From Flavobacteriales bacterium (lineage in GTDB: Bacteria; Bacteroidota; Bacteroidia; Flavobacteriales_F; PHOS-HE28): DNA of 64,000 nt. Shown here piece after piece: positions 42,520 through 49,886 of this stretch (positions are counted from its first letter, which is position 1; each line of letters starts with the position of its first letter). Location: positions 3,038,001 to 3,102,000 of the forward strand of contig JADJOI010000003.1 in the NCBI GenBank assembly GCA_016713875.1, read 5' to 3'. Under the pieces are notes generated by a model. It was not told where the DNA came from. It did not search any database and was given only the letters and a program-made list of their open reading frames with translations. Made by a program: the position numbers and the translations under genes.

Positions 42520-43880
42520 GCCTGCGGTGGTTGGGCGGGCGGTGGGCCGGCAGGCTTGTCGGGGCGTGGTCCACGGTCGCGGCGTCCGCGGCGGTCACGT
42601 CGTCCACCTCGCTCGCCGCGCGGCTCGCCTTCGCCCTGCGGGCGAGGGCTGGCCTTTCGGGGTTCAGCACCGCTCCCTTCGGGTTTCGGCCGGGCCGGAC
42701 CGCCCTCGCGGGGCCGGTCGCGGTCCTTGCGTTTCTTGCCACCGCGCTTGCCACCGCTCGCCCCGCGCGACTTCATCTTCTGGTCGAACCGGGTGAGCTC
42801 GTCCTGACCCACCACGTTCTCGTAATCCGGCGCCTTCTCCGCAGGCACGGCGGGCGCGTCCACCATGTTCAGGTCCACCTCGGGCTCGATACCCTGCTTG
42901 TTCTGCGCCAGGATGTCGCGCACCACCTCCACGGGGAAGGAGGCCATGATGAAGGGCTCGCCGGGGCGCTTGAAGCCGTAGAACATGCGCTCGGTGAAGA
43001 TGTCGGTCTTGATGTGTGCGCCGGTGCCCTGGCGCGTCTTGAGCTTGGCGTTCTGCGAGGGATAGCTCTTGATCGCCTCGATGTACATGTCCAGCTCGTA
43101 GTTCAGGCAGCATTTCAGCTTGCCGCACTGGCCGGCGAGCTTCTGGGGATTGAGGGCCAGCTGCTGGTAGCGGGCCGCACTGGTGGTCACGCTCCGGAAG
43201 TCGCTCAGCCAGGTGCTGCAACACAGTTCACGACCACAGCTGCCGATGCCACCGATACGGCCTGCCTCCTGCCGGGCACCGATCTGCTTCATCTCCACAC
43301 GAACATGGAACCGGTCGGACAGGCGGCGCACCAGGTCACGGAAGTCGATCCGCTCCTCGGCGGTGTAGTAGAAGGTGGCCTTGGTGCCATCGCCTTGGTA
43401 TTCCACATCGGTCACCTTCATGTCCAGCCGGGCCTCGCGGGCGATGACTCGAGTGGCGAACAGGGTCTCGTCCTCCAAGGTGCGGGCGGCGTGCCAGCGG
43501 TCCAGGTCCTCCTGGGTGGCCTGGCGGATCACCTTGCGGAGTTCGAAGGTGTCCTGTTCCTTCTCCTTGCGTGCCATCTGGGCACGCACCAGTTCGCCGG
43601 AGAGGCTCACCACCCCGACGTCGTGGCCTGGACTGGCCTCCACCACCACGGCGTCACCGGGCACCACGCCCAGCGAAGGCGGGCAGCGGTAGAAGGTCTT
43701 GCGTGTGTTCTTGAAGCGCACCTCCACCGCATCGAAGGGCTGCTGGCCTTGCGCCAGGGGCACCCCCGTGAGCCAGTCAAAGACCCCGAGCTTGTTGCAC
43801 CCGCTGGTGCTGCAATAGCCGTTGCTCTTGCACCCGGCCGGTTTACCGTCCGCTCCGCTGCTGCAGCTCGCACATCCCAT
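42516..43880 (-). CDS. ricT: RicT / PSP1 domain regulatory iron-sulphur protein
   Basis: This 454-residue homologue of YaaT/RicT has a Cys-rich N-terminus (GCASCSS, GCKSNGYCSTSGC). The PSP1 core contains FDAVEVRFKNTRK and the conserved GRIGGIGSCGRELCCSTWL and GQCGKLKCCLNYE cysteine clusters, which bind iron-sulphur in relatives. A lysine/arginine/glycine-rich tail of about 90 residues (RGGKKRKDRDR, GGRRDRRGRRDRG) may bind nucleic acid. In Bacillus RicT acts in RNA processing; in Bacteroidota the role is less clear. A TATCTTCG box lies 53 bases upstream. Confidence 0.9.
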   Translation of the reverse strand: MGCASCSSGADGKPAGCKSNGYCSTSGCNKLGVFDWLTGVPLAQGQQPFDAVEVRFKNTRKTFYRCPPSLGVVPGDAVVVEASPGHDVGVVSLSGELVRAQMARKEKEQDTFELRKVIRQATQEDLDRWHAARTLEDETLFATRVIAREARLDMKVTDVEYQGDGTKATFYYTAEERIDFRDLVRRLSDRFHVRVEMKQIGARQEAGRIGGIGSCGRELCCSTWLSDFRSVTTSAARYQQLALNPQKLAGQCGKLKCCLNYELDMYIEAIKSYPSQNAKLKTRQGTGAHIKTDIFTERMFYGFKRPGEPFIMASFPVEVVRDILAQNKQGIEPEVDLNMVDAPAVPAEKAPDYENVVGQDELTRFDQKMKSRGASGGKRGGKKRKDRDRPREGGPARPKPEGSGAEPRKASPRPQGEGEPRGERGGRRDRRGRRDRGPRPDKPAGPPPAQPPQA

Positions 43881-43933
43881 CCCTCTGATGCTCCGGTGAT
43901 CGCGCTCCTATGAACGATCGGGCCGGCGCGGCA

Positions 43934-43941
43934 CGAAGATA
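43934..43941 (-). promoter_or_regulatory. -7 box TATCTTCG upstream of ricT
   Basis: This is a 7-of-8 match, 53 bases before the ricT ATG in the gap after holB. Confidence 0.35.
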
Positions 43942-43967
43942 ACCGCCGGAGCGAGGCGCTGCGCACC

Positions 43968-45086
43968 TCACGCGCGCAGGGTGCGGTGCACGCTGTAGCT
44001 GAGGTCCATGAAGAGCACCTTGGGGTTTGCATTGCGTTCCAGATGCTGATGCGCGGTCTCCAGTTCGTTCCGCAGGCCTTCGGCGCGATGCTCCGAGAGC
44101 ATGGCCGCGAACCGGGGGATGAACTCCTCTTCCTGACCCACGGCGCGGACCAGATCGGGGGCTCCGGCCGCCCGCAGCAGGCTCATGCGCACCAGATGGA
44201 GACCGTACCGCATCAGGCCTTTCTGCCGTTCGCGGCCCATGCGGGCGAAATGCTCGGCGAACTCGGCCGCCTCGTGCACCTTCAACCCATAGCAGGCCCG
44301 CATCCAATCGCGGAACAGCACGAAGAGCTCCTCCTCGCTCTTCTCGGCCATGGCCGAGGCCTCCAGCAGGTCGCCACCGCTGCGCACGACACAGGCGCGG
44401 ACCTCCTCGGGCCTCAGGTCCGGGTGGCGTTCGCGAAGAGCCTGGGCGAGGTCATCCTCGTGCAGGGCGGGCACCTTCACCAATTGGGCCCGGCTCAGGA
44501 TGGTGGGCAGCACTTGGTCCGCCTCTGAGCCCACGAGCAGGAACACGGTCCCGGGCTCCGGCTCCTCCAGGACCTTCAGCAGCTTGTTGGCGGCCGGGGG
44601 GTCCATCAGTTCGGGCAGCCACACGAGCATCACTTTCCAGCGGCCGCTGTAGGCCTTGAGGCTCAGCTTGCGGGTGATCTCCGCAGCAATGTCCACGCCC
44701 ATGCGCAGCTGCTTGTTCTCCCCATCCAGTTGATCCCGCCAGATGGCCGCGTCCAGAAAGGGCTCCTTGAGCACGGCGGCGCGCCATTCCGGAAGCAGGT
44801 GCTCGCAGGTCCTTGGCTTCTTCTCCTGGAAGAAGATCGGGAAGCTCAGGTTCAGGTCGGGGTGCGCCAGCTTGTCCATTTGCCGGCACACCGGACACTC
44901 GCCGCAGCTATCGGCAGGCCCCGGGGCCTCGCAGAGCAGGTAGCGCGCATAGGCCAGGGCCAGGGCCAGGTTACCGCTGCCGCGAGGCCCCAGGAAGAAC
45001 TGCGCATGGGGCACACGTCCCTCGCGCGCATTGCCGATGAGCCGCGCCTTCAAGGCCGTTTGACCGATGATCCGACTGAAGCGCAC
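43968..45086 (-). CDS. holB: DNA polymerase III subunit delta'
   Basis: This is a clamp-loader subunit of 372 residues. The AAA+ module begins with a RuvB-like FSRIIGQTALKARLIGNAREGRVPHAQ and a modified Walker A (FLGPRGSGNLALALA), as usual for delta', which need not bind ATP. A zinc module (CGECPVCRQMDKLAHPDL) and sensor segment LLKVLEEPEPGTVFLLV follow. The start is a GTG, 4 bases after a TACCTTCG box, which supports this choice. It heads the run holB-ricT-gldH-PBP1A. Confidence 0.93.
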   Translation of the reverse strand: MRFSRIIGQTALKARLIGNAREGRVPHAQFFLGPRGSGNLALALAYARYLLCEAPGPADSCGECPVCRQMDKLAHPDLNLSFPIFFQEKKPRTCEHLLPEWRAAVLKEPFLDAAIWRDQLDGENKQLRMGVDIAAEITRKLSLKAYSGRWKVMLVWLPELMDPPAANKLLKVLEEPEPGTVFLLVGSEADQVLPTILSRAQLVKVPALHEDDLAQALRERHPDLRPEEVRACVVRSGGDLLEASAMAEKSEEELFVLFRDWMRACYGLKVHEAAEFAEHFARMGRERQKGLMRYGLHLVRMSLLRAAGAPDLVRAVGQEEEFIPRFAAMLSEHRAEGLRNELETAHQHLERNANPKVLFMDLSYSVHRTLRA

Positions 45087-45090
45087 GGGA

Positions 45091-45098
45091 CGAAGGTA
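45091..45098 (-). promoter_or_regulatory. -7 box TACCTTCG, 4 nt before the GTG start of holB
   Basis: This is a 7-of-8 match to TAnnTTTG; the spacing to the start codon is again 4 bases. Confidence 0.45.
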
Positions 45099-45219
45099 GA
45101 AGGTGAGTGCCGGGTATCAGGAGGCGTTGCGTGTTGCTCGGTTGTGTGGGACGCGTTGCAGACGCAACGAACGCGCAACACGTCAACGCGCTAACACGCA
45201 ACGACCTCCTCTCACTTGG

Positions 45220-45227
45220 TACTTTCG
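45220..45227 (+). promoter_or_regulatory. -7 box TACTTTCG for pgk
   Basis: This is a 7-of-8 match, ending 5 bases before the ATG at 45233. Confidence 0.45.
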
Positions 45228-45232
45228 CCGCC

Positions 45233-46423
45233 ATGCTCACCATGGCCACCTTTTCCTTCGCCGGCAAGAAAGCCCTTGTCCGCGTGGACCTCAACGTACC
45301 CCAGGACGCCACCGGCAAGGTCACCGACGACACGCGCGCACGCGCCATCGTGCCCACCGTGAACAAGATCCTCAGCGACGGGGGTAGCGCCATTCTCATG
45401 AGCCACCTGGGCCGTCCCAAGGGCAAGGTGAACCCCGCCATGAGCCTGAGGCCCGTGGCCGCACACCTGAGCGGCTTGCTGGGCAAGCCCGTTCATTTCG
45501 CCATCGATTGCGTGGGCCCCGACGCCACGGCCAGGGCCGCAGCCCTGAAGCCGGGCGAGGTACTGGTTCTGGAGAACCTGCGCTTCCATCCTGAGGAGGA
45601 GGCGGGCGATGAGGCCTTCAGCAAGAGCTTGAGCGAGCTGGGCGACGTCTACGTGAACGATGCGTTCGGCACGGCCCATCGCGCACACGCCAGCACTACG
45701 ATCGTGGCGAAGTTCTTCCCCACTTCCAAGTTGTTCGGCTACCTGATGCAGGCCGAGATCGACAGCGTGGGCAAGGTGTTGGGCACCCCCCAGCGCCCAA
45801 TGACCGCCATCGTGGGCGGCAGCAAGGTGAGCAGCAAGATCGATGTGCTGCAGAACCTCATCGGCACCTGCGATGAGCTCATCATCGGCGGTGGCATGGC
45901 CAACACCTTCGTGAAGGCGATGGGCGGCCAGACCGGCGCCAGCCTCGTGGAAGATGACCTGCTCGACACCGCCCGTCGCATCATCAAGGACGCCGAGGCC
46001 AAGGGCGTGAAGCTGCACATCCCTACCGATGCCGTGGTGGCCGATGCCTTCGCCGAGACCGCCAACACCGACCAATGCGCGGCCAACGCCGTGCCCGACG
46101 GCTGGATGGCCTTGGACATCGGTCCCAAGAGCATCGAGGCCTGCCGTGCCGCCATCCTCCGCAGCAAGACGCTGCTGTGGAACGGCCCCATGGGCGTGTT
46201 CGAGATGAAGCCCTTCCAGCAAGGCACCATCGCGATCGCGCAGGCGGTGGCGGATGCGACCAGCAAAGGCACGTTCAGCCTGGTGGGCGGCGGCGACAGC
46301 GTGGCCGCGGTGAATCAGTTCGGCCTGGCCGACAAGATCAGCTACGTGAGCACCGGCGGCGGGGCCATGCTCGAGTATCTCGAAGGCAAGGTGCTGCCGG
46401 GGATCGCGGCGGTGCAAGGTTGA
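45233..46423 (+). CDS. pgk: Phosphoglycerate kinase
   Basis: It makes ATP from 1,3-bisphosphoglycerate in glycolysis. The 396-residue length and all signatures are standard: KKALVRVDLNVP, MSHLGRPKG, ENLRFHPEE, VNDAFGTAHRAHAS, IVGGSKVSSKI, LWNGPMGVFE and the hinge SLVGGGDSVAAV. The first of two close ATGs was chosen because ten residues before GKKAL is the usual spacing. Just after the stop comes a palindrome, then a broken acetyltransferase start and a VapBC module. Confidence 0.97.
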   Translation: MLTMATFSFAGKKALVRVDLNVPQDATGKVTDDTRARAIVPTVNKILSDGGSAILMSHLGRPKGKVNPAMSLRPVAAHLSGLLGKPVHFAIDCVGPDATARAAALKPGEVLVLENLRFHPEEEAGDEAFSKSLSELGDVYVNDAFGTAHRAHASTTIVAKFFPTSKLFGYLMQAEIDSVGKVLGTPQRPMTAIVGGSKVSSKIDVLQNLIGTCDELIIGGGMANTFVKAMGGQTGASLVEDDLLDTARRIIKDAEAKGVKLHIPTDAVVADAFAETANTDQCAANAVPDGWMALDIGPKSIEACRAAILRSKTLLWNGPMGVFEMKPFQQGTIAIAQAVADATSKGTFSLVGGGDSVAAVNQFGLADKISYVSTGGGAMLEYLEGKVLPGIAAVQG

Positions 46424-46441
46424 ACAGGCATCCTGCCTGTT
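46423..46441 (+). repeat. REP-like palindrome after pgk
   Basis: AACAGGCA (46423-46430) and TGCCTGTT (46434-46441) form an 8-bp perfect stem with a TCC loop. The core CAGGCATCCTGCCT is the same as the right arm of the element at 16665-16721. It may end the pgk transcript, but no T run follows. Confidence 0.65.
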
Positions 46442-46451
46442 CCTTGGACCC

Positions 46452-46538
46452 ATGGTGACGCTCGAGGACATCACCCCTGCGGACATCATGCGCATCCACC
46501 GCGGCCTGTCGCACCCGGAGTTGATGGGTCTGGGGTGA
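46452..46538 (+). pseudogene. 5'-end fragment of the GNAT acetyltransferase gene
   Basis: ATG at 46452 opens 28 codons (MVTLEDITPADIMRIHRG...) then a stop. Bases 46470-46525 match 47321-47376, the start of the intact GNAT gene, at 52 of 56 positions. After HPE the similarity stops abruptly. It is a truncated copy, not a working gene. Confidence 0.8.
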
Positions 46539-46552
46539 ACGGTGTCGCGCAG

Positions 46553-46582
46553 AGCTGGTTTCCCAGCTTCCCAGCTTGCTGG
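46553..46582 (+). promoter_or_regulatory. Tandem palindromes upstream of vapB (putative operator)
   Basis: AGCTGG-N4-CCAGCT (46553-46568) is followed by CCAGC-TT-GCTGG (46571-46582), directly upstream of the promoter box. VapBC complexes commonly repress their own promoter through such inverted repeats, so this is a good operator candidate. Confidence 0.45.
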
Positions 46583-46598
46583 CCGGTGAAAGGGGGCG

Positions 46599-46606
46599 TA
46601 CCTTCG
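46599..46606 (+). promoter_or_regulatory. -7 box TACCTTCG, 4 nt before ATG 46611
   Basis: This is a 7-of-8 match to TAnnTTTG with the 4-base spacing to the vapB start. Confidence 0.45.
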
Positions 46607-46610
46607 CGTC

Positions 46611-46859
46611 ATGAAAATGACCTTTGAGCTCCCGCCCGACCTGGTGACCCGGTTGAAGATGAAGGCCGCGCAGGATGGGTCGAAACTGAAGGACCTGATC
46701 GCGGAGGCCTGTCGCCGCCTGCTGGCCGAGGAGGAGCGCCCCAGGAAGCGCAAGCTCCAGGGAAGTCCCTTTCCGGTGATCAAGGGCGGCAAGTCGAGAA
46801 ATGCGGAGGACTTCTCTCCGGACCGGGTGGACGAACTGCTCTGGGGCGGCACGCGATGA
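46611..46859 (+). CDS. VapB-like antitoxin
   Basis: This is an 82-residue protein with an N-terminal ribbon-helix-helix-like part (MTFELPPDLVTRLKMKAAQDGSKLKDLIAEACRRLL shortened here: beta strand FELP then two helices) for DNA and dimer contact. A basic linker (RPRKRKLQG) and a C-terminal tail (DFSPDRVDELLWGG) follow, which would wrap the toxin. It overlaps the toxin gene by 4 bases (ATGA), as is normal for type II toxin-antitoxin pairs. Two palindromes and a promoter box lie just upstream. Confidence 0.8.
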   Translation: MKMTFELPPDLVTRLKMKAAQDGSKLKDLIAEACRRLLAEEERPRKRKLQGSPFPVIKGGKSRNAEDFSPDRVDELLWGGTR

Positions 46860-47296
46860 GCAAGCCCACCCTTCCCGATGTCAACGTGTGGCTCGCATTG
46901 AGCCTGGAGGCACATCCGCTGCATCCGAAGGCCATGCACTGGTTCGAAGGTGCGCGGACCGGCTCCGTTCACTTCTGCCGATACACCCAGCAGAGCACCC
47001 TGCGCCTGCTGACCGCGGCTGCCCTTACCAGCCCGCTCGGTCTGAGCCCGCTCACCAACAAGGCGGCCATCAAGGCCATGCAAGGGATGCTGGATGATCC
47101 GCGCATCGCGTTCGCAGATGAGCCCGTAGGTCTTCATCCCGCCTGGATGGAGCTCGCTGCGACCAGCACCGCGTCGCCCAAGCTCTGGATGGATGCCTAT
47201 CTGGCCGCCTTCGCTCGAACAGGTGGCTATGCGTTGGTGACCAACGACAAGGCGTTCAAGCAGTTCGAACATGTGCCCGTGCAGCTTCTTCGATGA
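46856..47296 (+). CDS. VapC-family PIN-domain ribonuclease toxin
   Basis: This 146-residue PIN domain would cut RNA (tRNA or rRNA in studied VapC toxins) with metal ions. Acidic residues are in place: LPDVNVWLAL (Asp8), LWMDAYLAAFA and LVTNDKAFKQF. STLRLLTAA is typical of this VapC subgroup. The gene overlaps its antitoxin by 4 bases. The pair sits between a truncated and an intact copy of the same acetyltransferase gene start, so it was probably acquired by integration there. Confidence 0.85.
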   Translation: MSKPTLPDVNVWLALSLEAHPLHPKAMHWFEGARTGSVHFCRYTQQSTLRLLTAAALTSPLGLSPLTNKAAIKAMQGMLDDPRIAFADEPVGLHPAWMELAATSTASPKLWMDAYLAAFARTGGYALVTNDKAFKQFEHVPVQLLR

Positions 47297-47302
47297 TCGG
47301 TG

Positions 47303-47812
47303 ATGATCGCCCTCCACCCCATCACCCCCGCGGACATCACGCACATCCACCGCGGCCTGTCGCACCCGGAGGTGATCCGCTACTATGCCGTGCGCTTCAT
47401 GACCCTGGAAGCCACGCAGGAGCAGATGGACTGGTACGCCACCATCGAGCGTGAAGGCACCGGCAAGTGGTGGGCGGTCCGGTCCGCGGAGGATGGTGAG
47501 TTCCTCGGCGCCATCGGCATCAACTTCATCCACCCGGTGCATAAGCGCTGCGAGTTGGGCTACTGGCTGCTGCCGGAGCATTGGGGCAAGGGCATCAGCA
47601 GCGAGGCGCTCGGCCGTGTGCTGGACCATGCGTTCCACACCCCGGGGCTGCACCGCGTGACGGCCGAAGTGGAGCCGGAGAACAGCGCAAGCGCCCGGGT
47701 GCTGCTGAAGCACGGGTTCCGGCACGAGGGCACCCTGCGGGAATGCGAGCGCAAGGACGGCCGGTGGATCAGCCTGGACCTGTACGCGAAGCTCGCCCCT
47801 GATCAGGGCTGA
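47303..47812 (+). CDS. GNAT-family N-acetyltransferase (RimJ/RimL type)
   Basis: This 169-residue acetyl-CoA-dependent transferase has a RimJ/RimL-like core: LGAIGINFIHPVHKRCELGYWLLPEHWGKGISSEALG includes the acetyl-CoA pyrophosphate loop (WGKGIS), then HRVTAEVEPENSASARVLLKHGF. The ATG at 47303 was chosen over the GTG 3 bases earlier. A broken copy of its first 24 codons lies at 46452, on the other side of vapBC. The substrate (protein N-terminus or small amine) is unknown. Confidence 0.9.
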   Translation: MIALHPITPADITHIHRGLSHPEVIRYYAVRFMTLEATQEQMDWYATIEREGTGKWWAVRSAEDGEFLGAIGINFIHPVHKRCELGYWLLPEHWGKGISSEALGRVLDHAFHTPGLHRVTAEVEPENSASARVLLKHGFRHEGTLRECERKDGRWISLDLYAKLAPDQG

Positions 47813-47824
47813 GGCCGGAAGCGC

Positions 47825-47832
47825 TACCTTCG
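47825..47832 (+). promoter_or_regulatory. -7 box TACCTTCG for the cold-shock gene
   Basis: This is a 7-of-8 match, 66 bases before the ATG at 47899. The long leader contrasts with the 4-base leaders elsewhere. Confidence 0.4.
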
Positions 47833-47898
47833 TCACACCCACGGACCCGGCCTCGCGCACCAGCGGTGTCGATCACCCCACGGGACCAACATTTCCGC

Positions 47899-48333
47899 AT
47901 GGCCGATTCGTTCAACAAACGCGAGCAGGAAAAGCGCCGTCAACAGAAGCAGGAGGAAAAGGAGCGCCGTAAGGCCGAGCGAAAGGCCAACAGTGCCGGC
48001 GGAGGCCTGGACAACATGATCGCGTACGTCGACGAGCACGGCCGGATCACCGACACCCCGCCCGACCCCACGAAACGTCAGGAGGTCAAGGCAGAGGACA
48101 TCGAGCTCGGTGTGCCCCGCCGCGAGGATGTGCCGCCCGAACCGCTGAAGGGCCGGCTGGACCGCTTTGATGAAGGCCGGGGCTTCGGATTCATCCAGGA
48201 CAACGGCTCGCGCGAGCGCTATTTCGTGCACATCAGTGCCATGCTCGAGGAGGTGCGCGTGGGCGACACGGTCACCTTCGAGCTTGAGCGTGGCCCGCGT
48301 GGCATGAACGCCGTCCGCGTGAAGAAGGCCTGA
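47899..48333 (+). CDS. Cold-shock-domain protein with charged N-terminal region
   Basis: The protein has 144 residues. The first 45 are highly charged and probably helical (FNKREQEKRRQQKQEEKER), and the C-terminal 65 are a cold-shock OB fold with the RNA-binding motifs GRGFGFIQDN (RNP1) and RYFVHIS (RNP2). It likely binds single-stranded RNA or DNA in the cytoplasm. The ATG at 47899 is preferred over the GTG at 47866 because the charged segment starts there. The 66-base untranslated leader could carry cold-responsive structure, as in cspA; this is not shown. Confidence 0.88.
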   Translation: MADSFNKREQEKRRQQKQEEKERRKAERKANSAGGGLDNMIAYVDEHGRITDTPPDPTKRQEVKAEDIELGVPRREDVPPEPLKGRLDRFDEGRGFGFIQDNGSRERYFVHISAMLEEVRVGDTVTFELERGPRGMNAVRVKKA

Positions 48334-48355
48334 CCAGGCGGCCGCGCCCCGGTGC

Positions 48356-48877
48356 TCACAGGCGCTCTTCCAGCTCCTGTTCCACCTGTTCCAACGTTCG
48401 GCCCACCCACTTGGCCTCGCCCAGCGCGGGCACGAGGAGCGGTGCGAAGGCGCGAAGCGGGGTCGCGACCACCGACCCATCGAGCGCCTCGTGGACAGCG
48501 CTCCGGCGCGCGCCCTGCCACGCGGCGAACAGATTGATGAGCACGCTCAGCACGAAGGCCTTCCGGACCAGGGCGAAGGCCACCCCGGCCACCTTGTTGG
48601 GCAGACCGAGCTGTGCCGCGTCGATGGCCGTGGTGAGCGCACGCCCCAACACGTGCACCGCCAGCAGCACCACCAGGAAGGTGACCAGGAAGCTCACCAC
48701 CTCCTGCGCTGGGTCAAGGCCGAGCCAGGCCGCCACCCGATCATTGAGGTGAAGGCCCGCCCAGATGCCCGCCACCCAGGCCAGCAGACCGGCGAGCTCG
48801 CGCACGAACCCATGCAGGAACCCCTGCACGGCGCCAATGCCCAGCAAAGCCACCAAGACCCAGTCCAGCCAGTTCAT
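48356..48877 (-). CDS. CvpA-family membrane protein
   Basis: This 173-residue inner-membrane protein has four helices. The start MNWLDWVLVALLGIGAVQGFLHGFVRELAGLLAWVAGIWAG is shortened here to its marks: NWLDWVLV, GFLHGF and RELAGLLAW, which fit CvpA/colicin V production proteins. Further helices are VVSFLVTFLVVLLAVHVLG and KVAGVAFALVRKAFVLSVLI. CvpA is linked to envelope stability rather than to colicin alone. The ATG at 48877 was chosen because the upstream extension is promoter region. It is divergent from the 48991 gene across a stretch with four CACATTC/GAATGTG heptamers. Confidence 0.85.
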   Translation of the reverse strand: MNWLDWVLVALLGIGAVQGFLHGFVRELAGLLAWVAGIWAGLHLNDRVAAWLGLDPAQEVVSFLVTFLVVLLAVHVLGRALTTAIDAAQLGLPNKVAGVAFALVRKAFVLSVLINLFAAWQGARRSAVHEALDGSVVATPLRAFAPLLVPALGEAKWVGRTLEQVEQELEERL

Positions 48878-48990
48878 GGATGTGAATGTGGTGAATGTGC
48901 GCGAGGTGACGATGCGATCGGTCCGATGGCATCTTTGCGCCCCGCAGGAAGCCACATTCGCTCATTTCCACCTTTTCACATTCCACCCTT

Positions 48991-49320
48991 TTGGACCTCA
49001 CCTTCGACAAGCGATGGCGCGACCTGCTCAAGCACATGGAGCAGCGGTTCGGCGTACCCGTCGACCTCAACGGGTTGATCTTCCTGGTGGGGGTACAGGA
49101 GCTCGGGCAGCACGCCCGCGAGTTCAAGAAGGACGAGAAGGTGAACCTCATGCACATCGGCATCTGCGTGTTGCTGCTGCCCTACGGCTATTACAGTGAA
49201 CTGGGGCGCGATGCTGATGGTTGGCCGCACTTCGAACGCGCGCGGGAGCTGCCCCCTCTTTCCGACAAGGAACAGGAGCGTCTGATGAAGGAGGCCTTGC
49301 TGGACTACTTCGAGCGCTGA
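48991..49320 (+). CDS. Conserved hypothetical protein (109 aa)
   Basis: This 109-residue soluble protein starts LTFDKRWRDLLKHMEQRFG. LIFLVGVQELGQ and a short hydrophobic HIGICVLLLPYGYY segment are visible, and the C-terminus is helical and charged (KEQERLMKEALLDYFER). I recognise it only as a kind of small protein seen in Bacteroidota. No ATG exists in the open frame between the upstream stop at about 48909 and residue 1, so TTG at 48991 is the likely start. Confidence 0.65.
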   Translation: MDLTFDKRWRDLLKHMEQRFGVPVDLNGLIFLVGVQELGQHAREFKKDEKVNLMHIGICVLLLPYGYYSELGRDADGWPHFERARELPPLSDKEQERLMKEALLDYFER

Positions 49321-49429
49321 TCACGGTCACGCGCTAGCCCGTGCGTGGTCACTGCCCGCGCGAGCACGAAGGATGGGATCATGAACGGCCGTTGTGCCCG
49401 CTGACCGAACTCGCGGGCGGCACTGCGCA

Positions 49430-49822
49430 CTACGGTGTCACAGGCACCAGGGTCACCTCCTCCTCGGCGGTCTCCTCCTCCACGATCTTGATGATGCCCT
49501 CGCCCACCGCACTGTCCTTGAAGCTCACGATGTCCAACACAGCGAAGCCGGCCTGGCCCTGCTCGTAGAACCCGGTGAAATCGAACTCGACCCAGCCATC
49601 ATTGCCGGTGAGCTTTTCCTGGGTGAGGCGCGTGGGGTCGCCCAGGGGATATACCGGATCGGCGTACAGCTTCACGTAGGCCTCGGGCACCGCGCTGCCG
49701 TTCTGGTCCTGGATCCGGATACGGGCGATGGTGGGCTTCTCCTTGTTGCAGGAGGGCAGCAGTGGCCAGCACAACAGCACGGCCAGCGTCATCACCGGGG
49801 CACGAAAGGTCGATCGCCTCAT
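49430..49822 (-). CDS. Small lipoprotein
   Basis: This is a 130-residue putative lipoprotein. The signal (MTLAVLLCWPLLPSC) gives a lipid-attached Cys. The mature part is a likely beta-sandwich (ARIRIQDQNGSAVPEAYVKL, WVEFDFTGFYEQGQAGFAVLDI), resembling a carboxypeptidase-regulatory or Ig-like domain, with an acidic tail (EEETAEEEV). The ATG at 49822 was chosen because the upstream extension is promoter and antisense to the isomerase gene. Function unknown. A perfect TACTTTTG box lies 44 bases upstream. Confidence 0.75.
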   Translation of the reverse strand: MRRSTFRAPVMTLAVLLCWPLLPSCNKEKPTIARIRIQDQNGSAVPEAYVKLYADPVYPLGDPTRLTQEKLTGNDGWVEFDFTGFYEQGQAGFAVLDIVSFKDSAVGEGIIKIVEEETAEEEVTLVPVTP

Positions 49823-49827
49823 CGCAG

Positions 49828-49835
49828 TACTTTTG
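49828..49835 (+). promoter_or_regulatory. Perfect -7 box TACTTTTG for the cyclophilin-pheS operon
   Basis: This is an exact TAnnTTTG, 51 bases before the ATG at 49887. It lies downstream of the opposing box at 49867, so the two transcripts would overlap at their 5' ends by about 30 bases. Confidence 0.5.
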
Positions 49836-49866
49836 GGCGCCTGGCCAGCGAAGGCTCGGCGAACCT

Positions 49867-49874
49867 CAAAAGTA
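49867..49874 (-). promoter_or_regulatory. Perfect -7 box TACTTTTG for the small lipoprotein
   Basis: This is an exact TAnnTTTG reading leftward, 44 bases before the ATG at 49822. Confidence 0.5.
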
Positions 49875-49886
49875 GCGCCCAAAGCG

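Noticed and set aside
45212..47860. Leftward open frame of 882 codons over pgk, vapBC and GNAT
   Set aside because: All four rightward genes beneath it have firm family matches; the antisense product has no recognisable motif.
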